Assembly (NCBI GenBank): GCA_964402975.1 | Contig: CAYOEM010000004.1 | Coordinates: 138,714-202,713, forward strand | Length of the DNA: 64,000 nucleotides | From: CAMDKS01 sp964402975 | GTDB lineage: Bacteria > Bdellovibrionota_B > Oligoflexia > Oligoflexales > RGVZ01 | Direction: 5' to 3' | Shown: one piece after another, positions 52,330 through 60,269 of the stretch | How the letters are laid out: each line of letters opens with the position of its first letter | How positions within the stretch are numbered: the first letter of the stretch is position 1 | Notes under the pieces: generated by a model | Database searches by the model: none | Told to the model about the DNA's origin: nothing | The model's input: the letters and a program-made list of their open reading frames with translations, nothing else | Position numbers and translations under genes: made by a program

Positions 52330-53265
52330 ATGTCAGATACTAAAACACTAGCCATGTTTCCTGGTCAGGGAAGTCAGTATCCCGGAATGGCCAAAATCCT
52401 TTTAGATAACTTCACCTACACGAAGGACATCTTCCAGGAAGCTGAAGAAGCCGCCAAGGCTCCCATCACTAAGCTCTGCCTTGAAGGCCCTGAAGATCAA
52501 CTAAAACTCACAGCCAACACCCAGCCGTGCATCGTCACCACTAGTGTGGCCACTTGGCGGGTTATGACTCAAGAAAAAGGCTTTAAAGCTGACATGTTCG
52601 CAGGCCACAGTCTTGGCGAGTACTCGGCCCTTGTAGCTTCCGGTCGACTAGGATTTGCTGAAGCGATTTCACTCGTAAGAGCACGCGGAACCGCCATGCA
52701 GAAAGCAGTGCCCGAGGGTGCTGGCGCCATGACAGCTGTATTGTCCATGGAAGCATCTCGCCTGGAAGACTACTGCAAGAAAGCGGCAGCTCCCGGAGAG
52801 CCAGTTGAAGTCGTGAATTACAATAGTCCTCAGCAGCTTGTCGTAGCCGGCAGTGCAAAAGCTGTGAAGCGTCTTGAGGAGGCTCTCACAGCAGAAGCTG
52901 TGAAGTTTGTCTCACTGGCGGTCTCGGCACCGTTTCACTCGTCCATGATGAAACCAGCCAGGGCTGACATGACACCGTTACTCACGGCAGCGAAATTTAC
53001 GCAAAACAAAACAAAAATTATTCCAAATCTCACAGCGCAAATCACAGAAGACTACGGCCCAGATTATCTCATTAAGCAAATCGATAGTCCTGTGAAGTGG
53101 ACCCAGACCATTGAATTGTCCCATCACGCCGGCATTAATAGGTTTGTAGAAGTAGGTCCCGGTAAAGTCTTGTTTGGTCTCGCCAAAAGAATCCTCCCCA
53201 AAGGTGACTTCAAGCTAGTTCAAACCGACAACATCAAAGACTTCTTAATGGGGACACCCGACTGA
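52330..53265 (+). CDS. fabD: Malonyl-CoA:ACP transacylase
   Basis: Loads malonyl groups on acyl carrier protein for fatty-acid synthesis. It has MFPGQGSQYPGMA near the start, the nucleophile Ser in GHSLGEYSALVASG, RGTAMQKAVPEGAGAM, NYNSPQQLVVAG, and the His in SAPFHSSMM. 311 aa, normal. It stands alone from other fab genes. An 18-bp palindrome lies just after the stop. Confidence 0.95.
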   Translation: MSDTKTLAMFPGQGSQYPGMAKILLDNFTYTKDIFQEAEEAAKAPITKLCLEGPEDQLKLTANTQPCIVTTSVATWRVMTQEKGFKADMFAGHSLGEYSALVASGRLGFAEAISLVRARGTAMQKAVPEGAGAMTAVLSMEASRLEDYCKKAAAPGEPVEVVNYNSPQQLVVAGSAKAVKRLEEALTAEAVKFVSLAVSAPFHSSMMKPARADMTPLLTAAKFTQNKTKIIPNLTAQITEDYGPDYLIKQIDSPVKWTQTIELSHHAGINRFVEVGPGKVLFGLAKRILPKGDFKLVQTDNIKDFLMGTPD

Positions 53266-53269
53266 TTGA

Positions 53270-53287
53270 GTATTGATTAATCAATAC
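53270..53287. repeat. 18-bp perfect palindrome after fabD
   Basis: GTATTGATTAATCAATAC is a perfect palindrome 5 bp after the fabD stop. No T-run follows on either strand, so it is more like an operator or a weak hairpin than a terminator. The rest of 53288-53457 shows no gene. Confidence 0.45.
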
Positions 53288-53457
53288 AGGCTAGGCACGC
53301 CACTTTGGGCCTCTCCTTAGTAACTCGGATTTGGGGTTCTTTGCTGGGGTTTACTCGTCGACTTCTAGAGTGATAAGTGCCCAAAATCGCACGCCAAGTT
53401 ATTTTGCCTTAAGAGAGTCTTCCATTGTTCCGATGAAGATTGGTATTGGGAGGGTTT

Positions 53458-54252
53458 ATGGCTTTGAAATTCTTAACTTTAAGTAGCCTAGTAGCCGTGC
53501 TCCTGTCGTCCGCTTGTAATGATTCGGAATTCGCCGGAGACTCGGCTAGCCAGAGGGTTGGCATGAAAAAAACGCCGAAGAACAATTCGGAAACAAATGG
53601 TGGTACAGACAACATTGTAGTTGATGATGCTGGACGTATAGCAGCGCTCGACTGCTCTAGCGGCACGCAAAAATCTCAAACCCTCAATTTAAATTTCGCA
53701 GCTACGACAGGCAATCAGTGTGCTTGGGGTGCTGATGGAAACCTAGCAATCGCTAATAACCAAACGGCACGTGCAGTGCGCGTTCAGTCAAACACGATCG
53801 ATTTGACTGGCAAGAGAATTTGTAGTCTTTCGTTAAATAGCCCAAATCAAGTGTGGCGGTACGATGACTTTATGTTTGTCACGTTCAACAGTTTTATTCT
53901 TGCCTCAGGGCAATATACAAAAGGCGATTTTTTAAATATGGGAATGGCTACGGCTGGGGATCTGATCATTTATGACAAATCCAAGCATCTTGGCAAGGGT
54001 CCTTACGAAGGTTATATGAATTCCAGAAGCTCAAGTATATGTCCTAATCCAGGCAGCTGCGTAACTCCTCAGTCTCAGGTGGCAGGTCAATTTACAATCG
54101 ACGTGCCGGATCAGTGGTTCAAGAATTTACCGGACGCTGAGAAATCGCGCCAAGTTCACAAACTTGAACTTTGGATAACAGGACAAAAGCACACGACAGA
54201 TTGTCAGCACAGCGGAATCAATTTCACCGGTACTGTGAAATACGTTGAATAG
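53458..54252 (+). CDS. Predicted lipoprotein, unknown function
   Basis: Not recognised. ATG 53458 follows GGGAGGG. The 264-aa protein has a signal peptide with lipobox SSAC, followed by a charged Asn/Gly-rich linker. The mature domain has six or more Cys (CSSG, CAWG, CSLS, CPNPGSC, CQHSG), probably disulfide-bonded in the periplasm or on the surface. It has a beta-rich look (RAVRVQSNTIDLTGKRICSL). No catalytic motif is seen. It is a stand-alone gene at the edge of the accessory region. Confidence 0.65.
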   Translation: MALKFLTLSSLVAVLLSSACNDSEFAGDSASQRVGMKKTPKNNSETNGGTDNIVVDDAGRIAALDCSSGTQKSQTLNLNFAATTGNQCAWGADGNLAIANNQTARAVRVQSNTIDLTGKRICSLSLNSPNQVWRYDDFMFVTFNSFILASGQYTKGDFLNMGMATAGDLIIYDKSKHLGKGPYEGYMNSRSSSICPNPGSCVTPQSQVAGQFTIDVPDQWFKNLPDAEKSRQVHKLELWITGQKHTTDCQHSGINFTGTVKYVE

Positions 54253-54388
54253 CTTCCAGCTTGACTGCCTTTGACTCAGACTACCTCCGAAAATCCGCGG
54301 CCGACTGGCAATTGAGCGGGTAGATACTTTTTGGAGACATTGCAAAATGTCGAATAAAAAAGTGTTGGGCAGTGATATTCCGACAGAA

Positions 54389-54417
54389 TTGACATGTACG
54401 GTAAATCACAGTACAAT
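54389..54417 (+). promoter_or_regulatory. Strong promoter and operator of the first toxin-antitoxin pair
   Basis: TTGACA (54389-54394), a 17-bp spacer and TACAAT (54412-54417) form a near-consensus sigma-70 promoter. The spacer begins TGTAC and its end runs into GTACA (54395-54399 / 54411-54415), a perfect 5-bp inverted repeat with an 11-bp gap. This fits autorepression by the antitoxin. Transcription would start near 54424, close to the GGAGG site. Confidence 0.65.
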
Positions 54418-54432
54418 TGTGGAGGCCATAGC

Positions 54433-54723
54433 TTGCAAAACAAACGTTGCGTGGTTGAGATTACCAAAAATGCAGAAAAGCAAATGGCTAAACTACCCCG
54501 CCGAATAGTCGAGGCGGTTTATATTTGGGCGGAATCAGTTGAGCTGATGGGAATAGTAAGGGTCCGCCAGCTGGCTGGGTATAATGACAAACCGCTTTTT
54601 GGTCTTTGGAGAGGTTGTCGTTCAATTCGACTAAATAGAGCGTACAGGCTCTTCTACTTTGAATCCGACGATGCCTCAAAAATTATAGTTACCGTTATTG
54701 AGGTTAATAAACATGAGTACTAA
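54433..54723 (+). CDS. RelE/HigB-type toxin
   Basis: A 96-aa RelE/ParE-superfamily toxin, probably a ribosome-dependent mRNA nuclease by family. Landmarks are VVEITKNAEKQMAKLPRRI, VRQLAGYNDKPLFGLWRGCR (quoted in part) and IRLNRAYRLFYF. TTG 54433 is chosen because GGAGG at 54421-54425 has 7-nt spacing, while the ATG at 54394 would lie within the promoter. The stop overlaps the antitoxin start. The toxin-first order is typical of higBA. Confidence 0.75.
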   Translation: MQNKRCVVEITKNAEKQMAKLPRRIVEAVYIWAESVELMGIVRVRQLAGYNDKPLFGLWRGCRSIRLNRAYRLFYFESDDASKIIVTVIEVNKHEY

Positions 54724-55018
54724 TCGAAAAATAACGAACAAACTAAAGCGCCAGATAGGACCAATTACGTTTGGCATGTTTCTACGAACCGCAAGGCTAT
54801 CAAAGGACCTGTCGCAAGCCGAGATGGGCCGCTTTCTTGGAATATCCCGAGCCTCTGTCTGTGATATTGAAAAAGGCAGGCAAATGGTCAGCCCAGCACT
54901 GGCCGCCAGGATCGCAAAAAAAGTAGGACTATCCCTACAAGTTGCAGTTGCGGCATGCTTGCAAGATCAGATTAACAAGGCGAAACTCGGTTTAATCGTT
55001 AATCTTAAAGCTTCCTGA
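54713..55018 (+). CDS. XRE-family antitoxin
   Basis: A 101-aa protein with a central HTH_3 domain (LSQAEMGRFLGISRASVCDI, quoted in part, then EKGRQMVS). It overlaps the toxin by 11 nt, giving coupled translation. The antitoxin should neutralise the toxin and repress the shared promoter. ATG 54713 is chosen over 54698 as it lies closest to a GAGG site (at 54698-54702) and in the overlap. Confidence 0.78.
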   Translation: MSTNRKITNKLKRQIGPITFGMFLRTARLSKDLSQAEMGRFLGISRASVCDIEKGRQMVSPALAARIAKKVGLSLQVAVAACLQDQINKAKLGLIVNLKAS

Positions 55019-55087
55019 AATAGAATGATCCAACTTCGCGCCATAAATATCGCGAAATTCAGATTAGATAACTTTTAGCTTAAAAAA

Positions 55088-55163
55088 TGGCGTCCCCAAG
55101 GGGATTCGAACCCCTGTATCCACCGTGAAAGGGTGGTGTCCTGGGCCTCTAGACGATGGGGAC
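55088..55163 (-). tRNA. tRNA-Glu (TTC), CCA encoded
   Basis: 76 nt including an encoded CCA. The 5' end reads GTCCCCATCGTCTAGAGG; the anticodon loop is CCTTTCACG with TTC; the T arm is GGTTCGAATCC. The acceptor stem GTCCCCA pairs with TGGGGAC. Shares an orientation with tRNA-Lys 67 nt upstream, so probably one transcript. Confidence 0.97.
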
Positions 55164-55230
55164 AGGACGGAAAGAAAATACAAAAACACGGGATAAACAG
55201 TCGAAACTAACGCCTTTTTCCTTGAGAAAG

Positions 55231-55303
55231 TGAGCCCGGATGGATTCGAACCATCGACCCGTACATTAAAAGTGTACTGCTCTACCAACTGAGCTACGAG
55301 CCC
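55231..55303 (-). tRNA. tRNA-Lys (TTT), no encoded CCA
   Basis: 73 nt. The 5' end reads GGGCTCGTAGCTCAGTTGG; the anticodon loop ACTTTTAAT gives TTT; the T arm is GGTTCGAATCC; the discriminator is A. The next bases (CTTTC) show that CCA is added after transcription, unlike the neighbouring tRNA-Glu. Confidence 0.97.
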
Positions 55304-55330
55304 TTAGCCTTCACCGACGAAAACTTCGAG

Positions 55331-55353
55331 GGGGTTTTATGTACAAAAACCCC
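55331..55353. repeat. 8-bp hairpin upstream of the tRNA pair
   Basis: GGGGTTTT and AAAACCCC with a 7-nt loop. It lies 28 bp upstream of tRNA-Lys in the tRNA direction. It could be the terminator of a gene lost from this side or a leader element. No convincing U-tract follows. Confidence 0.4.
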
Positions 55354-55692
55354 GCCCAACCGTCAACGTGAAAGTGCCCCTGCCGAGACCCGGGAGGCAA
55401 AATATATTGACCCGCCCGCGTCAGCCTGCCAACTCGGCCCCTAGGTGCCTGAAACCACGACGAAATCGTTGCAAGTTGTCCGCGCCTGACCTATGCTTCG
55501 GAAAGACGGATTTGAGGCCTTAAGGGGCCGGCCAGATAGGGCCGCAGCCCAGCCTTCAAAAGTGGCACCAGAATGTGTCGCCGACTCTAAAGGTAAAAAA
55601 AGAGCAAAAAAATATTATCCCATCGATTTAGATTTTTTTTCTGATGCGGGGGATGGCGTGTGTCCCACAAGACAACTTTAGCGGGAGTTTTA
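55354..55692. other. Gap upstream of the 108-aa gene; no confident gene
   Basis: About 340 bp. A 62-codon reading from ATG 55493 to 55681 exists but lacks a ribosome-binding site and family match. The 3' part holds GGGAG (55684-55688), the ribosome-binding site of the next gene. A promoter for the downstream operon probably lies here, but no clear -35/-10 pair was found. Confidence 0.4.
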
Positions 55693-56019
55693 ATGACCAA
55701 AGTAATCAAACGTGACCGCAAGGACAGTGCAGCAGACTTGGTGTCCGCCATCGATCAGTTAAACCCTCTTCTTGCCGAGCAGGGTGAACACGACGCGGTC
55801 GCTCACCTAAAAAAAGCATCGGGCACACTTAAGAGGAGCACCCTAGGTTCCCCTGATTACGTGAAGGCCGTCGAAGATGTCATCGACGCTTTTGAAGGTG
55901 ACTTGGAGCTATCGGCTTATACGATGGCTCGCAAAGACTCCAAAGAGTGGACTGCAGCCGAAGAACTGACCGTGGCAAGTTGCCGCGTTCTTAATTTAGC
56001 CCGCCGGATGAAAAGCTAA
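55693..56019 (+). CDS. Hypothetical protein, 108 aa
   Basis: Not recognised. The hydrophilic protein is helical (SAADLVSAIDQLNPLLAEQG; VEDVIDAFEGDLELSAYTMA), with no signal peptide or Cys cluster. ATG 55693 is used because GGGAG lies 4-8 nt upstream; the GTG at 55660 has no ribosome-binding site. It lies 32 bp before the R3H gene on the same strand, probably in one operon with it and the SDR gene. Function unknown; a partner of the R3H protein is a possible guess. Confidence 0.65.
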   Translation: MTKVIKRDRKDSAADLVSAIDQLNPLLAEQGEHDAVAHLKKASGTLKRSTLGSPDYVKAVEDVIDAFEGDLELSAYTMARKDSKEWTAAEELTVASCRVLNLARRMKS

Positions 56020-56051
56020 CAAACTCCAGATTTGTAGGAAACCCAAGCCGT

Positions 56052-57083
56052 ATGTCAGAGAATCAGCAAGACGACGTTCAAGAACAAAAACCGCAGCCAA
56101 GCATGAAGCAACGAGTCGAGCTCCAAAAGGGCAGAAACGTTCCGATCGACTACTTCCTTTTCACTTGCCTTGAGCACGAGAGAACCCAGCGCGCAGCGGC
56201 GGCTACCACTGAAGGTGCTGACGAGAGTGCGATAAACAAAGGCCGTTGGCCCATTATGGTCGGAGCAACCCTTGAAAGCCTGCCAGGTGAGCTTAAGTCC
56301 ATGGACCTCAAAGGTCTCATGGGACGAATGAGCCTCTGGTACGCAGCCCAGTATCCTGAGATGGTGGAAGAGACTCCACTAGATCACATCATGCTCAATC
56401 AAATTGTTGAGCCTTTCATGAAGTTCACCCTTGATCTTGCAGATCTTGTGCTCCTTAAGACCGGCACGGCACTTCCGGCTCACAATGCTGACACGGAAGA
56501 AAGCAAACAAGTTTGGCAGACGATTTCTACCTGTCTTAAAGAAGACTTTCCTGGCTACTACGCATACTTTGATAGATTCCTGCGCTGGGCTTTTGCCGAC
56601 GTCGAACCTGAAGAGATCGAAGAAGGCTCGCGCCCACCCGTTGGCAAAAACATGCCAAACTTCCGCGGTAACCGTCAGCCCCAAGGTGGCGGCCAGCATC
56701 AGCGTGGCGGAGGCCAACATCAGCGTGGTGGTCAGCACCATGGTGGAGGACACCGTGGACAGCATGGCGGGGGCCAACACGGAGGTGGAGGCCAACGAGG
56801 TCACAATGGTGGCGGACAAAGAAATCATCAGCACAATAAACCTCGCCACGGCGGAGGCGGACACAATCAACAAGCCGACGCTGAGACAGAAAAGCTCGCT
56901 CTGGCAGCCGTTGATGATGCCATCGCTAAGATCACGGCAGGTGAAGTAGAAGAAGTATTTCTTAAGCCGATGAATAGCTTTTATCGCCGCATCCAACATC
57001 AGTATGCTGTCGATAAGGGCTTTGAGTCGTGCTCAGTCGGTGAAGGCAATGAGCGCGGCGTGAAAGTTTCAAAGAAGCTATGA
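56052..57083 (+). CDS. R3H-domain protein with a Gly/His/Gln/Arg-rich low-complexity stretch
   Basis: A 343-aa protein in three parts. Residues 1-200 are a helical N-domain of unknown fold (IDYFLFTCLEHERTQRAAAA region). Residues about 204-274 are almost only Gly, His, Gln and Arg with repeated QHQRGG and HGGG units, certainly disordered. Residues 290-343 look like an R3H nucleic-acid-binding domain: PMNSFYRRIQHQ (the Arg-x3-His signature), GFESCSVGEGNERGVKV. It probably binds RNA or single-stranded DNA. Its stop overlaps the SDR start by ATGA. The R3H call rests on motif reading. Confidence 0.75.
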   Translation: MSENQQDDVQEQKPQPSMKQRVELQKGRNVPIDYFLFTCLEHERTQRAAAATTEGADESAINKGRWPIMVGATLESLPGELKSMDLKGLMGRMSLWYAAQYPEMVEETPLDHIMLNQIVEPFMKFTLDLADLVLLKTGTALPAHNADTEESKQVWQTISTCLKEDFPGYYAYFDRFLRWAFADVEPEEIEEGSRPPVGKNMPNFRGNRQPQGGGQHQRGGGQHQRGGQHHGGGHRGQHGGGQHGGGGQRGHNGGGQRNHQHNKPRHGGGGHNQQADAETEKLALAAVDDAIAKITAGEVEEVFLKPMNSFYRRIQHQYAVDKGFESCSVGEGNERGVKVSKKL

Positions 57084-57856
57084 CCCGAAAACAGTCCTCT
57101 CCAACCATCGTCATCACCGGCGCATCGGCTGGTATTGGTGAGGAGACGGCCTTGTTGTTTGCAGAAAAAGGCTGGAGAGTGGTCATTGCAGCAAGACGGC
57201 TTGATCGACTAGATGATCTTGCGCGGCGTTTGGCTGCTAAGAAAGTCAGTGAAGTGCTCGTCCTTAAGCTTGACGTTACCGACGACAAATCCGTCAAGGA
57301 ATTTGCAGCAAAAACCCTGGAGGCGACTCACGGCCAAGTGGACGTGCTTTTTAATAATGCTGGCCTTGCCTTGGGTATTGATCACGTAGCCTCAGGAAAC
57401 GTCAGTGATTGGCAGACGATGATTGATACCAATGTCACAGGTCTTTTGCGCGTGACCCGCGAATTTTTGCCAGCCATGAAGACCAAAAACCTTGGGCATA
57501 TTGTCAATATGGGAAGTATTGCCAGCACAGTAGTTTACGAAGGCGGAAGTGTATACTGCGCCACAAAACACGCTGTTCGTGCCATCACTAAAACTTTAAG
57601 ACTAGAGCTAAGCGGTACACCGATTCGCGTATCCTTAATTGATCCAGGAATGGTGGAGACGGATTTTTCGATGGTGCGGTTTAATCAAGATCAAGAAAGG
57701 GCTAAGACCGTGTATAAGGGCCTTAAACCACTTTCTGCTCGCGATATTGCAGAGTGTATTTGGTTTACCGTTGATCGTCCTGCTCACGTTAATATCGAAG
57801 AGATTGTGCTGATGCCCGTCGCCCAGGCTGCACCTCACAAAGTTAGTCGCACATAA
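57080..57856 (+). CDS. Short-chain dehydrogenase/reductase, YdfG-type
   Basis: A 258-aa NAD(P)-dependent oxidoreductase. The cofactor site is TGASAGIGEETALLFAEKGW, with AARRLDRL suggesting NADP preference. NNAGLALG, the catalytic Ser (NMGSIAST) and YCATKHAV (Tyr/Lys) follow. It is closest to YdfG-like enzymes acting on 3-hydroxy acids or serine, but the substrate is uncertain. ATGA overlap ties it to the R3H gene, an odd pairing without obvious logic. Confidence 0.9.
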   Translation: MTRKQSSPTIVITGASAGIGEETALLFAEKGWRVVIAARRLDRLDDLARRLAAKKVSEVLVLKLDVTDDKSVKEFAAKTLEATHGQVDVLFNNAGLALGIDHVASGNVSDWQTMIDTNVTGLLRVTREFLPAMKTKNLGHIVNMGSIASTVVYEGGSVYCATKHAVRAITKTLRLELSGTPIRVSLIDPGMVETDFSMVRFNQDQERAKTVYKGLKPLSARDIAECIWFTVDRPAHVNIEEIVLMPVAQAAPHKVSRT

Positions 57857-57884
57857 TTTGCATTTCTTAGAAAGATCACCCGTC

Positions 57885-58334
57885 ATGCCAAAACCACCAG
57901 TTAAATCAAAGAATCCAAAATCAAAGCCGATGGGCAGAGGAAAACCAACTAAAGATGGCGGTAAAGCTAACCCCTTCTCCACAAAAAAGTCCCCTGGCCC
58001 CAAGGGCTTTAAGCGCAAAAAGAAATTTGAAGAACACCTTGATCTAAAATTCACAGACAAGGAACTTGGCGAGATCGACCGGATCAAGCGAAAACTTGCC
58101 GAGATCCGAGACTACAAACGAATCCTCGCCGAAGACGGCCTAAAGCCAGACCTTGAAGACAAGGCTCGCGAAAGTGAGCTGATTGTCAGGCTTCTGCGAA
58201 TTGAAAAAAACGCCAAGATGCTGGCTCGTCAGAAAGCCAAGGCTGAGAAGACGGCAAAATTTCAAGAGGCTGAAGAGAAAGCTAAGTTTGCTAAAGAGAA
58301 GAAGAAAGCTCGGCAGGAGCGGTTTGAGGATTAG
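57885..58334 (+). CDS. Lys-rich basic protein, about 149 aa, unknown function
   Basis: Not recognised. Residues 1-55 are Lys/Pro/Gly-rich and likely disordered (KSKNPKSKPMGRGKPTKDGG). The rest is a highly charged helix or coiled coil (LKFTDKELGEIDRIKRKLAE; RQKAKAEKTAKFQEAEEKAK). The pattern suggests a nucleic-acid- or ribosome-binding protein, which is inference. ATG 57885 is chosen over TTG 57858. It follows the SDR gene by 28 bp. Confidence 0.6.
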   Translation: MPKPPVKSKNPKSKPMGRGKPTKDGGKANPFSTKKSPGPKGFKRKKKFEEHLDLKFTDKELGEIDRIKRKLAEIRDYKRILAEDGLKPDLEDKARESELIVRLLRIEKNAKMLARQKAKAEKTAKFQEAEEKAKFAKEKKKARQERFED

Positions 58335-58358
58335 TTTCTCGTGCGAACGAGGCTATGA

Positions 58359-58673
58359 TTACGCCGCGTGATCGCCATTTTCTGCGACCCAGATATCAAG
58401 ATTAGTCTGTAGATTCATCCACAAGCGCGGCGACGTGTTCAATACACCACTGATCAACACCGCGAACTCCGCGCTCATGGATCTTTTGCCTTGAATCAAC
58501 TCATTAAGCTTAGTCTGCATTGTCGACTTTTTAACCTTGTTGCGTGCTGCTTTGACGAGAGCCTCAGCGAAACCTGACTGTGTGTAGCCTAGCTCATCTA
58601 GCCAAAGTCTCTTTAATATCTGACCAGGATGAGTTGGGCGCCGATCACTTCGTTTTTTGACATGTTTTGTCAT
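58359..58673 (-). CDS. higA: HigA-type antitoxin
   Basis: A 104-aa HTH antitoxin of the HigA/VapI type. It has THPGQILKRLWLDELGYTQS, LNELIQGKRSMSAEFAVLIS and NTSPRLWMNLQTNLDIW, all clear family landmarks. An extra KAARNKVKKS stretch lies in the HTH turn, longer than usual. It follows the toxin by 9 bp. It should neutralise HigB and repress the shared promoter. Confidence 0.88.
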   Translation of the reverse strand: MTKHVKKRSDRRPTHPGQILKRLWLDELGYTQSGFAEALVKAARNKVKKSTMQTKLNELIQGKRSMSAEFAVLISGVLNTSPRLWMNLQTNLDIWVAENGDHAA

Positions 58674-58682
58674 AGGGGAGTC

Positions 58683-58979
58683 CTAGTGGTAGTTTTCGAC
58701 TTTTACGTCGATAAATTCATTGTTAGCCAGCCTAAACGTTATACGCCATCCAGAGGTCTTATGAATGTCGATGGCCCATTCGCCTCTCCTGAGTCCATGC
58801 AGCATGTGAAGTCGAATACTCGGTGGAAAGCCATCATGTCTTAGATCCTCTAAGCTCTCACAGGCCTCCATCACGTCCAATAGATCCACGGCTCTCTGCC
58901 AATAGATACGGGGTAGTCCTTTACTTTGTCCCTTATGAAACAATTCAGAAGCGGTTTTGTTGCCAAATCCCTTTATCAC
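58683..58979 (-). CDS. higB: HigB-type toxin
   Basis: A 98-aa RelE-superfamily mRNA nuclease. It has MIKGFGNKTASELFHKGQSK, LPRIYWQRAVDLLDVM, PPSIRLHMLHGLRRGEWAID (quoted in part) and WRITFRLANNEFIDVKVENYH (quoted in part), the HigB pattern. GTG 58979 is chosen because it matches the family start and follows GGTGGG. An upstream TTGACT and TATAAC (minus strand, about 59010-59040) may be its promoter; TTAC/GTAA half-sites nearby could be an operator. It is transcribed opposite to the protease-like gene. Confidence 0.87.
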   Translation of the reverse strand: MIKGFGNKTASELFHKGQSKGLPRIYWQRAVDLLDVMEACESLEDLRHDGFPPSIRLHMLHGLRRGEWAIDIHKTSGWRITFRLANNEFIDVKVENYH

Positions 58980-59179
58980 AATCCCACCCTTAGGCTTGCA
59001 TGCCAATATTACTGTTATACCGTAAAATACTAAAAGTCAAATGAGCAGCATATAGTCTAATGGACGACTAGACATGACCGCGCGGGACCTTCAAATTATG
59101 CCTAAAGTAGTTCACTGATCTGATTGGCTTATTTTAAAAAAGCTAAAGAAATCAGCCACTAAATGCCGAAAGGTATTGA

Positions 59180-60223
59180 ATGAAGACGGCGGCGAAAATC
59201 ATCATATCTAGCGTGTTATTTCTTGGCTGTGATAGACAAGAAACCAATACTTCTTGTGATCCAGGTGACGGATCTACTCAGCTTAGCCAACAAGGTTTGG
59301 ATCTCTTTAAACCAGCACCACCTGGATTTTCGAATGTGATACTGGTGTTGTCCGGTGACAAGTCTCAAAAAATGACGTGGTGTTCTGGTACAGTTGTTGG
59401 TCACAACTCAGTCCTTACCGCGGCAAGCTGTTTAAATGGGGGCGTGGAGTCAATTTTTGTAGTGCCAAACATTCGCGCCCCAATAGATGTAAAAGCTCCC
59501 GATTTGCAGAATAAAATCATCTCTATGTCGATCAATCCAAAGAAGGTGATATCTCACGGTACAATCTCCACTTCTGCGTCTACGGTTGAGTCATCCAAAC
59601 GAGCTGATGATGTGGCCGTTTTAGTATTCGATGATCAAGTATTTGAGACAATTGGCTATAAAAAATCCTTGATCGGTAGCCTTTATGACGGCTACCCACG
59701 CCGGAGCACAGGCCAGCAAGTGAGAACTATTGGGTATGGTGACGAGATGTCTCCATCCATCATCCTAACTAGCAAACGTAGCGTGTTCATGCGAGACGAA
59801 GCGGCCTCTAAAGAACTAGTTTTTAGTCATTACCAGAAAGACGTCACCACCGATTCCTCTCAGCAGTCATCAATGTATGATAAAAACTTTGCAGGCGACA
59901 AGGGTGGGCCTTTATTGGCTCCGCTAAAAGGAGGAGCGGGAGATTCTTTACTCGATTTCCAAGTGACAAATATTTTAGGTGTCCTTGTCCATATAGAGCC
60001 CAGCGATGCACCAAGTTCCTCCACAGTTGATACAAAAGACCCCTCATCAAAGCAAAAAAGTACCTATGTGGACCTTTATAGTGAGCGCAGCCTTTCACTT
60101 CTTCGGAAGTCCATGGCAGATGGCGCAAATTTTCTAAGCCCAAGTGAGCTCAAGTTTCCCACCTATCACAATTGGAAAAACAAATCAAAAAACGCAGACT
60201 GTCGGCCCGACGCGAAGATCTAA
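59180..60223 (+). CDS. Trypsin-like (S1) lipoprotein lacking catalytic His and Ser
   Basis: A 347-aa exported protein with lipobox LFLGC (Cys17). The S1 fold is visible: CSGTVVGHNSVLTAASCL (the usual TAAHC reads TAASC at 80-84), DDVAVLVF (Asp pair 143-144), IGYG, and GDKGGPLL (240-244), where the usual GDSGGP Ser is Lys241. So His57 and Ser195 equivalents are both replaced while the fold and C68-C84 disulfide remain. It may bind peptide or act as a scaffold. AAAGGT precedes the ATG. It lies alone between higBA and rfbD. Confidence 0.8.
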   Translation: MKTAAKIIISSVLFLGCDRQETNTSCDPGDGSTQLSQQGLDLFKPAPPGFSNVILVLSGDKSQKMTWCSGTVVGHNSVLTAASCLNGGVESIFVVPNIRAPIDVKAPDLQNKIISMSINPKKVISHGTISTSASTVESSKRADDVAVLVFDDQVFETIGYKKSLIGSLYDGYPRRSTGQQVRTIGYGDEMSPSIILTSKRSVFMRDEAASKELVFSHYQKDVTTDSSQQSSMYDKNFAGDKGGPLLAPLKGGAGDSLLDFQVTNILGVLVHIEPSDAPSSSTVDTKDPSSKQKSTYVDLYSERSLSLLRKSMADGANFLSPSELKFPTYHNWKNKSKNADCRPDAKI

Positions 60224-60269
60224 AAATTCTCAAGAAAAAGCGCTCAGCTTAATGGGCCAACCACCCACT

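Noticed and set aside
55493..55681. 62-codon open reading frame
   Set aside because: No ribosome-binding site, no family features, and biased composition; treated as part of the gap.
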